Origin: Lewinellaceae bacterium
GTDB taxonomy: Bacteria; Bacteroidota; Bacteroidia; Chitinophagales; Saprospiraceae
Direction: 5' to 3'
Assembly: GCA_020636105.1 (NCBI GenBank)
Contig: JACJYL010000002.1
Span: 1,578,001-1,642,000 of the forward strand
Length of the DNA stretch: 64,000 nt
Below, piece by piece: positions 1 to 9,508 of this stretch. Below the pieces are notes generated by a model. That model had not been told where the DNA came from. It made no database searches and saw only the letters and a program-made list of their open reading frames with translations. The position numbers and the translations under genes are program-made. Position 1 is the stretch's first letter, and each line of letters begins with the position of its first letter.

Positions 1-1995
1 AATGATTATTCCTATGAACAAAGTAATTGGCGTGGCGCTCCTAAAGGAGAAGGCATCGCTTTGATCAGTGCCAACCATGAAAACGGCCGTGGCGCCCAGG
101 CCAATGGCGGTGGCGGCGGCAACGACCATAACTCCGGTGGCGGTGGCGGGAGTAATCTCACCGCAGGAGGCCAGGGAGGCGAGAACAACGAACCTTCCAC
201 TTTCGGCTGTGACGGTGCTTTTCCCGGACGTGGCGGCAAGGCCATACCTACTGCTTCTGACCGCATTTATATGGGCGGCGGCGGCGGCGCGGGTCATGAA
301 AACAACGGCGTTGGCACGAATGGGGGAAATGGCGGCGGTATTGTTTTTATCATCGCCGATGAATTCATGGGAAGCGAATACACCATCAAAGCGAATGGAA
401 ACCATGCCGCAACAGCTGCCGGAGACGGAGCCGGCGGTGGCGGCGGTGGCGGAACCATCATTTTTAACGTACTCTCTGCCAGCGGTTACCACTTCGAAGC
501 GACGGGCGGCAATGGCGGTGATGCCAACAATGGCAATGCAGATCGCTGCCTTGGACCCGGAGGCGGAGGAAGCGGAGGGCGTATTATGGCTTCTTCTGTC
601 ATCACGGTTCCTCCTACGGGCATTAGTGGCGGAGTAGCCGGCACTAGCCTCAATTCAACGGCCTGCAGCAACAGCAATAATGGCGCCACCAGCGGCACAA
701 CGGGCATTATTGAAACGCTCGACAACCTGGTTTCCGGCAATGAGCCCTTTGCACCGACAGCCATCATCGACCAACCCGAAGTGATCTTTGCCTGCGCAGG
801 AGAAAATCTTTTAATTGCGGTAGACGCGGAAGGTGTTTCCTTGACCTACCAATGGCAGCTGGATGACGGCAACGGTTTTGAAAACGTACCAAATAATGCT
901 CCTTTTTCCGGAGCCAATACCGCTTCATTGCAAGTCAATACAATCGATGCAAGTTTCAATAATTACCAATTCAGGCTGATCGTTTCCAGCGAATGTTTCG
1001 ACGATGTGGTCTCCTCCCCTATTCCTGTAGTCGTTGCCCCGCTTCCTGAGGCTCAATTTACTTTTATGGCCGAAGATCTGACGGTAAATTTTGAGAATCT
1101 TTCGACTAATGCCGATACTTTTTCCTGGAATTTCGGCGACAGCCAGCAGTCGGCCGAAAACGATCCGGAACATACTTTCCCGGGATATGGCACTTACGTC
1201 GTAATGTTGACCGCTTCCAACGATTGTGGCCAGGATATTTTTATGATGGAAATATCGTTATTGGTTCCAATCGTGGCGGGTTTCAATTATAGCGATGCCG
1301 GCGGTTGCGCCCCCTTTGAAGTGCAGTTTACCAATGCCACTACAGGCACCTATGACCAACTGGAATGGAATTTCCCCGGTGGAACGCCTGTTTCGTCGAA
1401 TGACGAAAACCCGGTGGTGATATATGCCACTCCCGGAATTTATGATGTTTCCCTGACGGCCACCGGATCCGCAGGAGAAAATGTTTTCACCTCTGAAAAC
1501 CTGGTGGAAATTCTTCCACCGCCGACCCCTGCCTTTACCTGGGAGATGCTGGATGATTTGACGGTCAGTTTTACCAACAATTCCCAGAATGCATTGAATT
1601 ACAACTGGGTCTTTGGGGACGGCAGTACCAGTACAGCCACCGATCCCATCCATGAATACACAGCTCCCGGAGACTATGAGGTGACCCTAAATGCCCAGAA
1701 TAATTACTGTGGCGTGTCGCTCAGCCAGGGAATTTTGCTGGTAACAGGCATAGAAACTCCGGAATTACACCCTCTCAATCTATTCCCGAACCCAGTGGAG
1801 CATTACCTGAACCTGGAATGGGAATTTACCCAAAAAATAAAGGTTCAAATAACCACTATTCAAGGCAAAGTCATTTATAAAGATGATGATTTACATAATA
1901 ACAGCATTGATGTTTCCCGTTTAGCTTCCGGGTTGTATTTTTTTAAATTCGAACACGAAGGCGGATCAGGGCAAATAAAATTTAATAAGCTTTAA
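1..1995 (+). CDS. Gly-rich PKD-domain surface protein with T9SS type A sorting domain, 5' truncated
   Basis: The frame is open from the first base of the window, so the true start and any signal peptide lie upstream. About the first 240 visible residues are very rich in Gly and Asn with repeated GGGGG runs. They are followed by an Ig-like stretch and three PKD-type modules, marked by WNFGDS, WNFPGG and WVFGDG motifs each ending in a P/G-Y-x-V turn. The last ~75 residues (LNLFPNPVE..., SGLYFF..., ending in a Lys/Leu tail) match the type A T9SS C-terminal sorting domain. The protein is therefore expected to cross the outer membrane by T9SS and be anchored or released at the surface. No catalytic domain is visible, so an adhesive or structural role is an inference. 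Confidence 0.85.
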   Translation, partial: NDYSYEQSNWRGAPKGEGIALISANHENGRGAQANGGGGGNDHNSGGGGGSNLTAGGQGGENNEPSTFGCDGAFPGRGGKAIPTASDRIYMGGGGGAGHENNGVGTNGGNGGGIVFIIADEFMGSEYTIKANGNHAATAAGDGAGGGGGGGTIIFNVLSASGYHFEATGGNGGDANNGNADRCLGPGGGGSGGRIMASSVITVPPTGISGGVAGTSLNSTACSNSNNGATSGTTGIIETLDNLVSGNEPFAPTAIIDQPEVIFACAGENLLIAVDAEGVSLTYQWQLDDGNGFENVPNNAPFSGANTASLQVNTIDASFNNYQFRLIVSSECFDDVVSSPIPVVVAPLPEAQFTFMAEDLTVNFENLSTNADTFSWNFGDSQQSAENDPEHTFPGYGTYVVMLTASNDCGQDIFMMEISLLVPIVAGFNYSDAGGCAPFEVQFTNATTGTYDQLEWNFPGGTPVSSNDENPVVIYATPGIYDVSLTATGSAGENVFTSENLVEILPPPTPAFTWEMLDDLTVSFTNNSQNALNYNWVFGDGSTSTATDPIHEYTAPGDYEVTLNAQNNYCGVSLSQGILLVTGIETPELHPLNLFPNPVEHYLNLEWEFTQKIKVQITTIQGKVIYKDDDLHNNSIDVSRLASGLYFFKFEHEGGSGQIKFNKL

Positions 1996-2005
1996 ACGCA
2001 GACGC

Positions 2006-2674
2006 ATGATTTTTCCCATTGGAGACGATCAAGTCAGGAACGGACACTTTCCCTATTTAAGTTATGGTTTTATTGCCTTGAATGTACTTATTTACATTTG
2101 GCAATCCTCCATGCCTTATGAAGTTTATGATCAATTTATTTACCATTATGGAGCCATCCCGGGAGAAATTACTCAGGGGGTTGACTTGTACACTTTACTG
2201 ACCAGTGCTTTTTTGCATGCCAGCTGGATGCACCTCATTGGCAACATGGTCTTTTTGTGGGTCTTTGCCGATAATATCGAAGCGACCATCGGCAGTCGGA
2301 GGTTTTTGGTTTTTTACCTGATCGGCATCCTGGCTGCCCACGCCGGCCACATTTACTTCAATTGGTACAGCAACATCCCAACCGTGGGAGCCAGCGGAGC
2401 CATTGCTGCCGTTATGGGGGCCTACCTGGTCATGTATCCAAAATCAAGGATCCGCACCCTGGTCTTTTTCTTTTTCATCAGAATACCCGCCTTTCTGTTT
2501 CTGGGATTCTGGATCATCCAGCAATCCTACAGCGGGGTGCAAAACCTGAGCAATATGTCAGGAAGCGGCGTGGCCTGGTGGGCGCATATCGGCGGATTTG
2601 CTTTTGGAGCACTGGCCGGATTGTTTTTTAGACGAATGATTCCGGAGGTGGAGCCGGTGGAGGATTATGCTTGA
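2006..2674 (+). CDS. Rhomboid family intramembrane serine protease
   Basis: A 222-residue polytopic membrane protein with about six hydrophobic segments. The rhomboid catalytic dyad is complete: Ser130 in GASGA and His194 in AHIGG. The upstream HLIGNM motif, which holds the conserved His and Asn of the oxyanion region, is also present. Length fits bacterial rhomboids of the short type. The gene starts 10 nt after the T9SS protein and may be co-transcribed with it. Rhomboids cleave transmembrane substrates inside the inner membrane; the substrate cannot be deduced. Whether it processes its surface-protein neighbour is speculation. Confidence 0.93.
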   Translation: MIFPIGDDQVRNGHFPYLSYGFIALNVLIYIWQSSMPYEVYDQFIYHYGAIPGEITQGVDLYTLLTSAFLHASWMHLIGNMVFLWVFADNIEATIGSRRFLVFYLIGILAAHAGHIYFNWYSNIPTVGASGAIAAVMGAYLVMYPKSRIRTLVFFFFIRIPAFLFLGFWIIQQSYSGVQNLSNMSGSGVAWWAHIGGFAFGALAGLFFRRMIPEVEPVEDYA

Positions 2675-2897
2675 TGCTTTAATGATTTAATGCTGCGATG
2701 ATTTGATGCTACGATGATTTGATGCTGTGACACTGTGATGCAGCGAGAGAGTGTTCAATCAACTGTGTCTGATAGATTCTTAATAATCAATAACAACCCC
2801 GACCTGCGCGTTACGGGAACCTGTCCTCGGCATATAATGCCGGGATTTCGCTTCGCTCCATTTGAACAGTCCCTATCTGACATAGAACAAGTACACC
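2675..2897. repeat. Convergent intergenic region with short degenerate repeats
   Basis: This gap lies between the ends of two convergent genes. It starts with a degenerate tandem array (about 2676-2740) built on the words TTTGATGCT and ACGATGA. Near 2818-2870 lies a minus-strand copy of a dispersed GAGCG...GAAATCCC element also seen at 6954, 9200, 38425 and 49092. No coding sequence or clear terminator was seen. Confidence 0.5.
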
Positions 2898-4178
2898 TCA
2901 TTCCTCCATTATTCTGTCTTTTGTTTGATAATTTAGGCTCAGCAACAGGAAAAAGAGGTAAAAGGCGATTCCGATGGAATTCTCGATGGTGTTTTCGACC
3001 ATAAAAGACAGGAATACGATGATATGAAAGCTTAAAAACAAGGTATGCCGGTAAGCTTTTTTGTAAAAAAGAGGAAAGAAAAAAGCGAAAAGAAAAAGGC
3101 CCAGACCAACAAAGCCTGTCCCCGCATAAATGGAAACCAATTGATTGTGTGGCATTTTGGGCTCCATATCCTCCTGGAATTTTTGAGCATAGCGGTTGAT
3201 GACTTCCTGTCTGAGATTTCCGGCCCCGACGCCTAATAATGGGTAGTCGTTGCCGATCTCGAGTCCCATTTTTATAGAAACCACACGCCCCCCATCGGAA
3301 TAATCATTCTGGGAAAGATCATGCTGCCTGATCCAGCGGTCATAGAGGCTATAATCCACCTTGGCTTTGAAACTGGGAATGGCCCTGTACGCAATCACAG
3401 GGATCGCTGCCATCAGGGCAACCAGCGCCAGGCCCTGGAAATACTTTTTCGACACCCAGGCCCGTCGAAGAATGAGCACCACCGCTGTCATATAAAAGGC
3501 CACCAGACCACTTCTTACCGACAATAAATGCAGGAACAAAAAGAGAAAACCGGTAATGCCCAACATCAGGGGGCGTTCCCATTCATATTTAAGGGTGAAC
3601 TTTTTTTTGAATAAATAAAAAGCCGTAAAAATGCTATAAGCCAGCAACAGGCTGAATCGTATATGGTTTCGTGGTGTGGGCATGGGTTGCCCCTGGTGAA
3701 TCAAATGATTGATCTCTTCGAAATGTATGATATAATGAATGCCGATGCCCAGACAGGTAAAAAACATCACCCCGACAAAAAAATACATGACGCCTTTAAA
3801 AGCCTTGTCGGTAATAGGAGGAAGTGAGGCAAATGCAAAGGGAAAAAGTAAAAAAGCTATTTTAAGCCTGATGCGTTCTCCCCAGTATGCAAAGTTGCCG
3901 GATTCCGTCAAAATGCCACTGAACAAAACAAGAAAAAAAATGAGTGAAATAACCCAATAAGCTTTGTCGGAAAGATAAAACCGGAAATGTTTTGTCAAAT
4001 CGGGGTTTAAAACCGGTCGTCCTCCTTCAAGTGAAAAAAATGCCAATACGCCATAACCGATCATTGCCACAGACAGCAGGAAAGGCGAATATACCATTCC
4101 CAAAATGACAAACCAGGCCAAAAACACGGCCAAATCCCGGATTTTGATTTTTTTTATGTTAGCAGTCAGTTTTTCCAC
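2898..4178 (-). CDS. O-antigen ligase / Wzy-type polysaccharide polymerase family membrane protein
   Basis: A 426-residue protein with about ten hydrophobic segments. It shows the O-antigen ligase (Wzy_C) pattern: VRSGL in a transmembrane segment (221-225), a long outside loop with GGR and GVGAGNL (316-322), then PHNQ with His344 just before the next membrane segment (YAGTGFVG). This family joins or polymerises lipid-linked glycans on the periplasmic face of the inner membrane. No other polysaccharide genes are nearby, so WaaL-like ligase and Wzy-like polymerase roles cannot be separated. The gene is divergent from pheS and convergent with the rhomboid gene. Confidence 0.85.
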   Translation of the reverse strand: MEKLTANIKKIKIRDLAVFLAWFVILGMVYSPFLLSVAMIGYGVLAFFSLEGGRPVLNPDLTKHFRFYLSDKAYWVISLIFFLVLFSGILTESGNFAYWGERIRLKIAFLLFPFAFASLPPITDKAFKGVMYFFVGVMFFTCLGIGIHYIIHFEEINHLIHQGQPMPTPRNHIRFSLLLAYSIFTAFYLFKKKFTLKYEWERPLMLGITGFLFLFLHLLSVRSGLVAFYMTAVVLILRRAWVSKKYFQGLALVALMAAIPVIAYRAIPSFKAKVDYSLYDRWIRQHDLSQNDYSDGGRVVSIKMGLEIGNDYPLLGVGAGNLRQEVINRYAQKFQEDMEPKMPHNQLVSIYAGTGFVGLGLFLFAFFFPLFYKKAYRHTLFLSFHIIVFLSFMVENTIENSIGIAFYLFFLLLSLNYQTKDRIMEE

Positions 4179-4370
4179 CCATACAAAACGCAGGAGTGAA
4201 AATGGTATTGTTTAGGAAGACGACACCTTTTTGCCCGCATTTCGATAATTCCACAGAAGATGCCTCCTCAACAACAACTTATCGAACACCAAGAATCCAA
4301 CAACCGGCAACAAGATTTGTTTTTTTTAAATAAAAGGAACCGGCGGATTTTAAGTAAAGTAATAATACCT

Positions 4371-4378
4371 TACCTTTG
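4371..4378 (+). promoter_or_regulatory. Bacteroidota-type -7 promoter box upstream of pheS
   Basis: TACCTTTG fits the TAnnTTTG -7 consensus of the Bacteroidota primary sigma factor. It lies 99 nt before the pheS ATG. A T-rich stretch about 20 nt upstream could serve as a weak -33 element, but no clean TTG is present there. The assignment is by consensus only. Confidence 0.5.
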
Positions 4379-4477
4379 CAGGCAATTATTTTCAGGCGAG
4401 GGAACTCAACCGACTTTTTGGAAGTTTTACCCTGGAAACGGTATCATCAATAATACAGATTCTGAAATTTAAGTGTA

Positions 4478-5515
4478 ATGGCTACAGAAGCATTTGAGAA
4501 GATCAAACAAATCATCGGAGAGATCAGGGAATCCGCTCCTAAATCCGCTGAAGAGCTGGAACAGTTCAGACGGACCTACCTGGGATCGAAGAATATTTTG
4601 AAAGGGTTGATGGGAGAAATCCGCAACATTCCCAATGAGTTAAAAAAGGATTTTGGACAACTCATCAACGAGGCTAAAACGGCTGCTGAAGCGACTTTCA
4701 ATCATCTGCAGCTTCACCTTGGATCCGAAGCAGCACATTCCGATGCAGGGGAGTTTGATCTCACCGCTCCCGGGGAACCTATCCCCCTTGGGTCTCGCCA
4801 TCCTATTGCCATCACCATGAACCGCGTCATTAATATTTTTGAGCGCATCGGTTTTGTAGTGGCTGAAGAGAGGGAAATCGAAGATGACTGGCACAATTTT
4901 ACGGCGATGAATACGCCCGAAGATCACCCGGCCCGAGACATGCAGGATACGTTCTACCTGATGAATGACCCTTCCATGCTGCTGCGTACCCATACCTCTT
5001 CCGTTCAGGCACGTACGATGATGGCGGAAAAGCCTCCCATCCGGATCATAGCCCCGGGAAGGGTGTACCGCAACGAGACCATCTCCGCCCGTTCTCATTG
5101 CCAGTTCCACCAGGTGGAGGGGCTTTACATTGATGAGAATGTCTCTTTTGCAGACCTTAAGCAGACCCTTTCCTATTTCACCCGTGAAATGTATGGCCCG
5201 GACAAAGAAATTCGCCTGCGTCCTTCCTACTTCCCGTTCACAGAGCCCAGTGCCGAAATGGATGTTTACTGGGGACTACAGGATGAAAATGCGCATCGCA
5301 TCACCAAAGGTACCGGCTGGCTCGAGATCCTGGGCTGCGGTATGGTGGATCCCAATGTATTGGAAAATTGTGGCATTGATCCCGATAAATACTCAGGTTT
5401 TGCCTTTGGCATGGGTATCGAACGCCAGGCCATGCTGAAATACCAGATAGAAGATATCCGTCTTATGTTCGAAAACGATGTCCGGTTCCTGAAACAATTC
5501 AGTTCGGCATTTTAG
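4478..5515 (+). CDS. pheS: Phenylalanine--tRNA ligase alpha subunit
   Basis: A 345-residue class II aminoacyl-tRNA synthetase subunit that charges tRNA-Phe together with PheT. Visible features are the N-terminal coiled-coil tRNA-binding region (about 1-85), motif 1 near GSRHPI (105-110), motif 2 GRVYRNE...FHQVEG (194-215) and motif 3 around GFAFGMGIER (307-316). Length is normal for bacterial PheS. The ATG at 4478 follows an AT-rich leader without a Shine-Dalgarno sequence. pheT is not adjacent: the next gene is hisS, so the two Phe-RS subunits are encoded apart here or pheT lies outside the window. Confidence 0.97.
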   Translation: MATEAFEKIKQIIGEIRESAPKSAEELEQFRRTYLGSKNILKGLMGEIRNIPNELKKDFGQLINEAKTAAEATFNHLQLHLGSEAAHSDAGEFDLTAPGEPIPLGSRHPIAITMNRVINIFERIGFVVAEEREIEDDWHNFTAMNTPEDHPARDMQDTFYLMNDPSMLLRTHTSSVQARTMMAEKPPIRIIAPGRVYRNETISARSHCQFHQVEGLYIDENVSFADLKQTLSYFTREMYGPDKEIRLRPSYFPFTEPSAEMDVYWGLQDENAHRITKGTGWLEILGCGMVDPNVLENCGIDPDKYSGFAFGMGIERQAMLKYQIEDIRLMFENDVRFLKQFSSAF

Positions 5516-5606
5516 ATGCTTATGACTTGATGCTGGTTGCTGGTTAGAAAAAAGGACTGATAAAAAGATTCCGGCAATCAATTATTAAAATTAAAAAACA
5601 TAGTAC

Positions 5607-6947
5607 TTGAAACCATCAACTCCAAAAGGTGTTCGTGATTTTTCACCACAACAGGTCAATCGTCGCAATTATATTTTTGATACGATCAGAAAAATATTCG
5701 TCAAATACGGTTACCAGCCTATTGAAACTCCCGCAATGGAAAACCTTTCCACGCTGACTGGTAAATACGGTGAAGAAGGGGATCGACTTGTGTTTAAAGT
5801 ACTGAATAACGGGGACTTTTTGGCGAAAGCCGATACAGAAGCCCTGGCCAACCTGGATTCCACCAAAGCAGTGGCTTCCCTCTCCAAACGCGGATTGCGC
5901 TACGATCTGACGGTTCCTTTTGCCCGCTTCGTGGTGATGAACCAAACGGCGCTGACCTTTCCTTTCAAACGTTACCAGATCCAACCCGTCTGGCGGGCTG
6001 ACCGTCCCCAAAAAGGCCGCTACCAGGAATTTTTTCAATGCGATGTAGATGTCGTTGGGTCGGATTCCCTTATGTATGAGGCCGAACTGATCCAGATTTA
6101 TGACGAAGTGTTTGCTGCCCTGGGCATGGACGTCACCATTAAATTCAACAACCGCAAGATACTGGCCGGGATTGCTGAAGCGGCAGGCATCACGGATAAG
6201 TTTACCGATCTTACCGTTGCCATCGACAAGCTGGATAAAATCGGGCCAGAGGGTATCCGTAAGGAAATGCTTGAACGTGGCATTTCCAATGAGGCAGTCG
6301 ACCGCGTCAATGCCATCCTGGAAACCAAATCGCTGCAGGGCCTCAAAGCCATTTTCAGCGAAAGCGAAACGGGCAGAAAAGGGGTGGAGGAAATTGAAAA
6401 AGTCATGCAATATCTCAATGTAGATACTGCTAAAAATGAAGTTAAATTCGACATCACTCTCGCCAGGGGGTTAAGTTATTATACAGGATGCATCTTTGAA
6501 GTGAGTGCCCACAATGTGGAAATGGGAAGCATTGGCGGCGGCGGCCGTTATGATGACCTTACCGGAATTTTCGGACTTAAAGACGTTTCCGGGGTGGGCG
6601 TTTCTTTTGGCGCTGAACGCATCTACGATGTGATGGAAGAACTCAACCTCTTTCCCAAAGAAGATGCTGCGGCCCTGAAGGTCCTGCTCATCGCCTTTGA
6701 CGACGAAACCCACCGCTACGCTTTCAAAACGCTCGGAAGCCTCCGCGCTGCGGGCATCAATGCCGACCTGTATCCGGAACCTGCCAAGATGAAAAAGCAG
6801 ATGAAATATGCCAACGACAGGAATGTTCCATACACCCTACTCATCGGAAGCAACGAAATGGAGAGCGGAAAACTCACCCTCAAGAATATGTCGGAAGGAA
6901 GCCAGGAGCAATTGACGATCGATGAAATTGTAAGGCAGTTGTCTTAG
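5607..6947 (+). CDS. hisS: Histidine--tRNA ligase
   Basis: A 446-residue class II synthetase that attaches His to tRNA-His. The family's N-terminal signature KPSTPKGVRDF begins right after a TTG at 5607; an in-frame stop six bases upstream leaves no earlier start, so TTG is the required initiator. Motif 2 (RADRPQKGRYQEFFQ), the His-binding loops GLSYYTG and GGGGRYDDL, motif 3 (GVGVSFGAERI) and a C-terminal anticodon-binding domain are all present. It follows pheS by 91 nt on the same strand and may share its transcript. Confidence 0.97.
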   Translation: MKPSTPKGVRDFSPQQVNRRNYIFDTIRKIFVKYGYQPIETPAMENLSTLTGKYGEEGDRLVFKVLNNGDFLAKADTEALANLDSTKAVASLSKRGLRYDLTVPFARFVVMNQTALTFPFKRYQIQPVWRADRPQKGRYQEFFQCDVDVVGSDSLMYEAELIQIYDEVFAALGMDVTIKFNNRKILAGIAEAAGITDKFTDLTVAIDKLDKIGPEGIRKEMLERGISNEAVDRVNAILETKSLQGLKAIFSESETGRKGVEEIEKVMQYLNVDTAKNEVKFDITLARGLSYYTGCIFEVSAHNVEMGSIGGGGRYDDLTGIFGLKDVSGVGVSFGAERIYDVMEELNLFPKEDAAALKVLLIAFDDETHRYAFKTLGSLRAAGINADLYPEPAKMKKQMKYANDRNVPYTLLIGSNEMESGKLTLKNMSEGSQEQLTIDEIVRQLS

Positions 6948-6953
6948 GGGTTT

Positions 6954-7000
6954 CAAGTTGAGCGCGGCGAAATCCCGTACCGCAGTTCGGGAGGGTTTCA
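6954..7000 (+). repeat. Dispersed GAGCG...GGGAGGGTT element, copy left of btaAB
   Basis: This 47-bp stretch after hisS matches 9201-9247 at about 37 of 47 positions, in the same orientation, so btaAB lies between the two copies. More degenerate relatives occur near 2818-2870 and 49092-49131 (minus strand) and 38425-38450. Confidence 0.5.
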
Positions 7001-7148
7001 CATATTTCTTGCGATGCAAGTGAAATATTACCCCGCTCCGCTCTTTTATTCCCTATAGAGAGGCCACCCCATATGGTTCCCTTTTTAACTTTCCCCTGAG
7101 CAACGATGCCTTTTAGAACCAGGGCGTTCGCAGAACGCTAAAATCCAA

Positions 7149-7215
7149 TCCTTCAGCGATTCTCGCATTTTCACATTCTCGCATTCTTGCATTCAGCCAT
7201 TCTCGCATTCAGGCA
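7149..7215 (+). repeat. Short tandem array of CATTCTCGCATTC-type units
   Basis: The words CATTCT(C/T)GCATTC recur about four times in 67 bp just downstream of btaB. A matching array (CATTCTTG repeated three times) is at 9303-9342 on the other side of the btaAB pair. Confidence 0.6.
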
Positions 7216-7222
7216 TTATTCC

Positions 7223-7873
7223 TCAAACCTTCCTTCCAATGTACATAAAATATTGCCAGACCCCGCCATAGGCATTGCTTACCTGCTCGTATTCGGTTTG
7301 AAAATGCCTTTTGAGCACCGGATTGAGGTGGCCATCCATACGAACGTGGTTGTTGCCCATATGACTCTTAAACCACTGGAATGGAGAATTGTAAAAATCC
7401 ACCACGCCGATGAGTCCTCCCGGTTTCAGGTCATAGGCTGCCTGGGCGATCAATTCTTCCCACTGCGGGTTGATCATGGTGAGCGAGTATGAAAAAAGGA
7501 TCACATCCATTTTATCATTAAACTTCATATCCCCAAAGGAGTACGGTTGTTCAATCAGTTGGATACGATCCTCGAAAACATTGGTATTCTTGCGTGCTTT
7601 ATGGAGCATTTTGGCCGACACATCCATGCCGATCACCTGGGTCAGGGGAAACTGGCGGCCCAGTTGCCTTAGGTTGAATCCCGTTCCGCAGCCTATTTCC
7701 ATGATGCGATGGGGAATGGGATTTTGCTTTGCCAGTAATCGTACGATCTTCCTGCGACCGAAAAGAAAGGTCCATCGGGTCAGGTCATAAATCGCAGCGT
7801 GGAGCCGGTAATAAGCTTTCATGGCTTCGGCCTGTTGTTCTTTCGTATGTTGGGGGACGGTTGTGGTGTTCAT
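7223..7873 (-). CDS. btaB: BtaB-like SAM-dependent N-methyltransferase for betaine lipid headgroup
   Basis: A class I methyltransferase of 216 residues from the ATG at 7873. The SAM-binding motif I EIGCGTGFN is at 59-67, followed by an acidic IGMDVS strand end. The N-terminal YYRLHAAIYD and TRWTFLFGR segment (21-40) is characteristic of BtaB, which methylates the amino group of diacylglycerylhomoserine three times to give DGTS. A TTG at 7921 would extend the protein by 16 residues and overlap the btaA stop; the ATG is preferred because homology begins after it. It follows btaA by 44 nt, so the two are surely one operon. Confidence 0.85.
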   Translation of the reverse strand: MNTTTVPQHTKEQQAEAMKAYYRLHAAIYDLTRWTFLFGRRKIVRLLAKQNPIPHRIMEIGCGTGFNLRQLGRQFPLTQVIGMDVSAKMLHKARKNTNVFEDRIQLIEQPYSFGDMKFNDKMDVILFSYSLTMINPQWEELIAQAAYDLKPGGLIGVVDFYNSPFQWFKSHMGNNHVRMDGHLNPVLKRHFQTEYEQVSNAYGGVWQYFMYIGRKV

Positions 7874-7917
7874 ATCAGAATTTTGAAGTGTCTTGGATTC
7901 AAACAAGGCAAGTAATT

Positions 7918-9075
7918 TCAATTTACGATCCCAAGGTAAGTGCTGGCATAGGTACCCACCCGGTCCAGTTGATGTTGAATATTGACGTTTGTTGTTTCAA
8001 ACGTCAGGCGCTCCCTGACAAAATCAGGAAAGAAATCGACCTTTTCGGCCGCGGAACGCAGCAGTATCCTGGTGCCGGGTCGGCTGTTCGCGAGGATTAG
8101 TGCCCACTCCTCCTCCAGGGCTCTCCTGTCATTGGCCGCCAGCCAGTCCTGGTGATCCAGCAGAATGAAATGAGAATACTTTCCCGGATTTGTTTTCAAA
8201 AAATCAGAAATGGTGGTGTTGTAAGTGTGTATTTTATCGACCTGTTGATGAAGCAGATCATAATTTTCTTTTTTCAGGTAGTCCGGGCTGCACGCTTCCG
8301 TATACTCCCCATTGATGTAAACCCGGTAAAAATAGTTGTCATGGATAGGCAATTGGGTAAAAACATGACGCAACCGTTCCTGGATAAATCCCAGGGCACC
8401 CCGGTAATAATCATTCACAAAAAGCTCCTGCTGGCTCTCGGGCACGCCCAGCATGCACATGATAAAATGCCGGTTGACCACCGCCTCCACCATACGGTTC
8501 ATCAGTTTTTTCTCCACGCGAAGATAAATGTCGTGCTGTGTTTCAAGGTCGGTGGCGTTCAGCAGTTTTTGCACCTCGTTGTACAATCGTTTGCGGGCCC
8601 GGATGTATCCCGAAAAAAACCATGCCACCATACCGGAAGTACCGTAATGGTAAAAATTTTTACGAACGCCCTTGTCAGAAAAATAACGGATATTCTTATC
8701 CCAAAACATCCGGGCATAAGGGCCCAGGTCGCTTCTGACCTTTTCCCGGTAAATGGCTTCGTGGTCAGGGTGGGTGCCCTTTCCGAAAAACCCGAAAAGG
8801 GTTTCGTGATCGGTATGCCTGATGAGGGCTTGTTTGAATTGAAGCAGGGCGTTTTGACGCGGATTCACGTCAATGCAATGAATGTTTTTGGGATGATCGG
8901 CCAGATAGGCCAATGCATTGCAGCCGGCGCTGGTGATCATAACGATCTCGCTGTCCGTATCGAACTCCATGAGATTCCTGTCGCAACGGGGGTCTTCCCA
9001 ACAGGCATTATAAACAAGGTTCCCGGAATGCACGCGGTCAAAAACCCAGTGCCGTATTTTTTCTCCAACCATCAT
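7918..9075 (-). CDS. btaA: BtaA-like DUF3419 S-adenosylmethionine:diacylglycerol 3-amino-3-carboxypropyltransferase
   Basis: A 385-residue DUF3419/BtaA family protein. The early NLVYNACWEDPRCD segment (19-32), the SAM-site segment ITSAGCNAL (47-55) and IHCIDVNPRQNALLQFK are typical of BtaA, which moves the aminocarboxypropyl group of SAM onto diacylglycerol to form diacylglycerylhomoserine. With the neighbouring btaB this gives the full two-step bacterial route to the phosphorus-free betaine lipid DGTS, acting at the inner membrane. Two adjacent ATG codons (9075 and 9072) are possible starts. No Pho-box could be recognised upstream, so phosphate control is only a guess from other bacteria. 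Confidence 0.88.
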   Translation of the reverse strand: MMVGEKIRHWVFDRVHSGNLVYNACWEDPRCDRNLMEFDTDSEIVMITSAGCNALAYLADHPKNIHCIDVNPRQNALLQFKQALIRHTDHETLFGFFGKGTHPDHEAIYREKVRSDLGPYARMFWDKNIRYFSDKGVRKNFYHYGTSGMVAWFFSGYIRARKRLYNEVQKLLNATDLETQHDIYLRVEKKLMNRMVEAVVNRHFIMCMLGVPESQQELFVNDYYRGALGFIQERLRHVFTQLPIHDNYFYRVYINGEYTEACSPDYLKKENYDLLHQQVDKIHTYNTTISDFLKTNPGKYSHFILLDHQDWLAANDRRALEEEWALILANSRPGTRILLRSAAEKVDFFPDFVRERLTFETTNVNIQHQLDRVGTYASTYLGIVN

Positions 9076-9508
9076 AGGAATAATGTCTTTGATATTCGGG
9101 CAAAGTTATCCATTCGTACTGCCAGGCCAGTATTTTGCAAATTATCTTTCCTTTAAGTTTGTATTAATTGAAAGTAAATTTCATAAAAAAACAGGTTTGA
9201 TTTCAGGTTGAGCGGAGCGACATCACGAACCGTAGGTCAGGAGGGTTCAAAGGGTTCAAAGGGTTCAAATTGTTGTTTTTAACCTGGTAAAACCAACACA
9301 TTCCCTCATTCTTGCATTCTTGCATTCTTGCATTCAACCACTAACGCCCGTCCATATTTTCGTCATTCAAAAGACCATACCTCCATTCCCAACAATTTCG
9401 GGCATGGTGAAATTAATTAATTCCTATTTTTACTGAAGTTTTCCAGGACGCCAAAATCTACGGGAATTTCAATTACCAATTCACTCAAACAAAATCATTG
9501 GGTCTATT
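9076..9508. other. Divergent intergenic region between btaA and the M36 protease gene
   Basis: It holds the second copy of the GAGCG...GGAGGGTT element (9201-9247), three tandem GGGTTCAAA words (about 9241-9268) and a CATTCTTG array (9303-9342). These mirror, in the same order, the repeats on the other side of btaAB. Promoters for both flanking genes should lie here, but none is convincing. No coding sequence was seen. Confidence 0.5.

Noticed and set aside
4260..4472. 70-codon frame upstream of pheS
   Set aside because: It overlaps the pheS promoter box and has Gln/Asn-rich random composition.
5643..6410. 255-codon minus-strand frame opposite hisS
   Set aside because: Fully inside hisS, whose motifs are all intact; the antisense product has no recognisable features.
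8152..9156. 334-codon open frame on the plus strand opposite btaA
   Set aside because: It lies antisense to a clear BtaA protein and its translation is low-complexity-like (many His, Ile, Val) without domains; it is a shadow frame.
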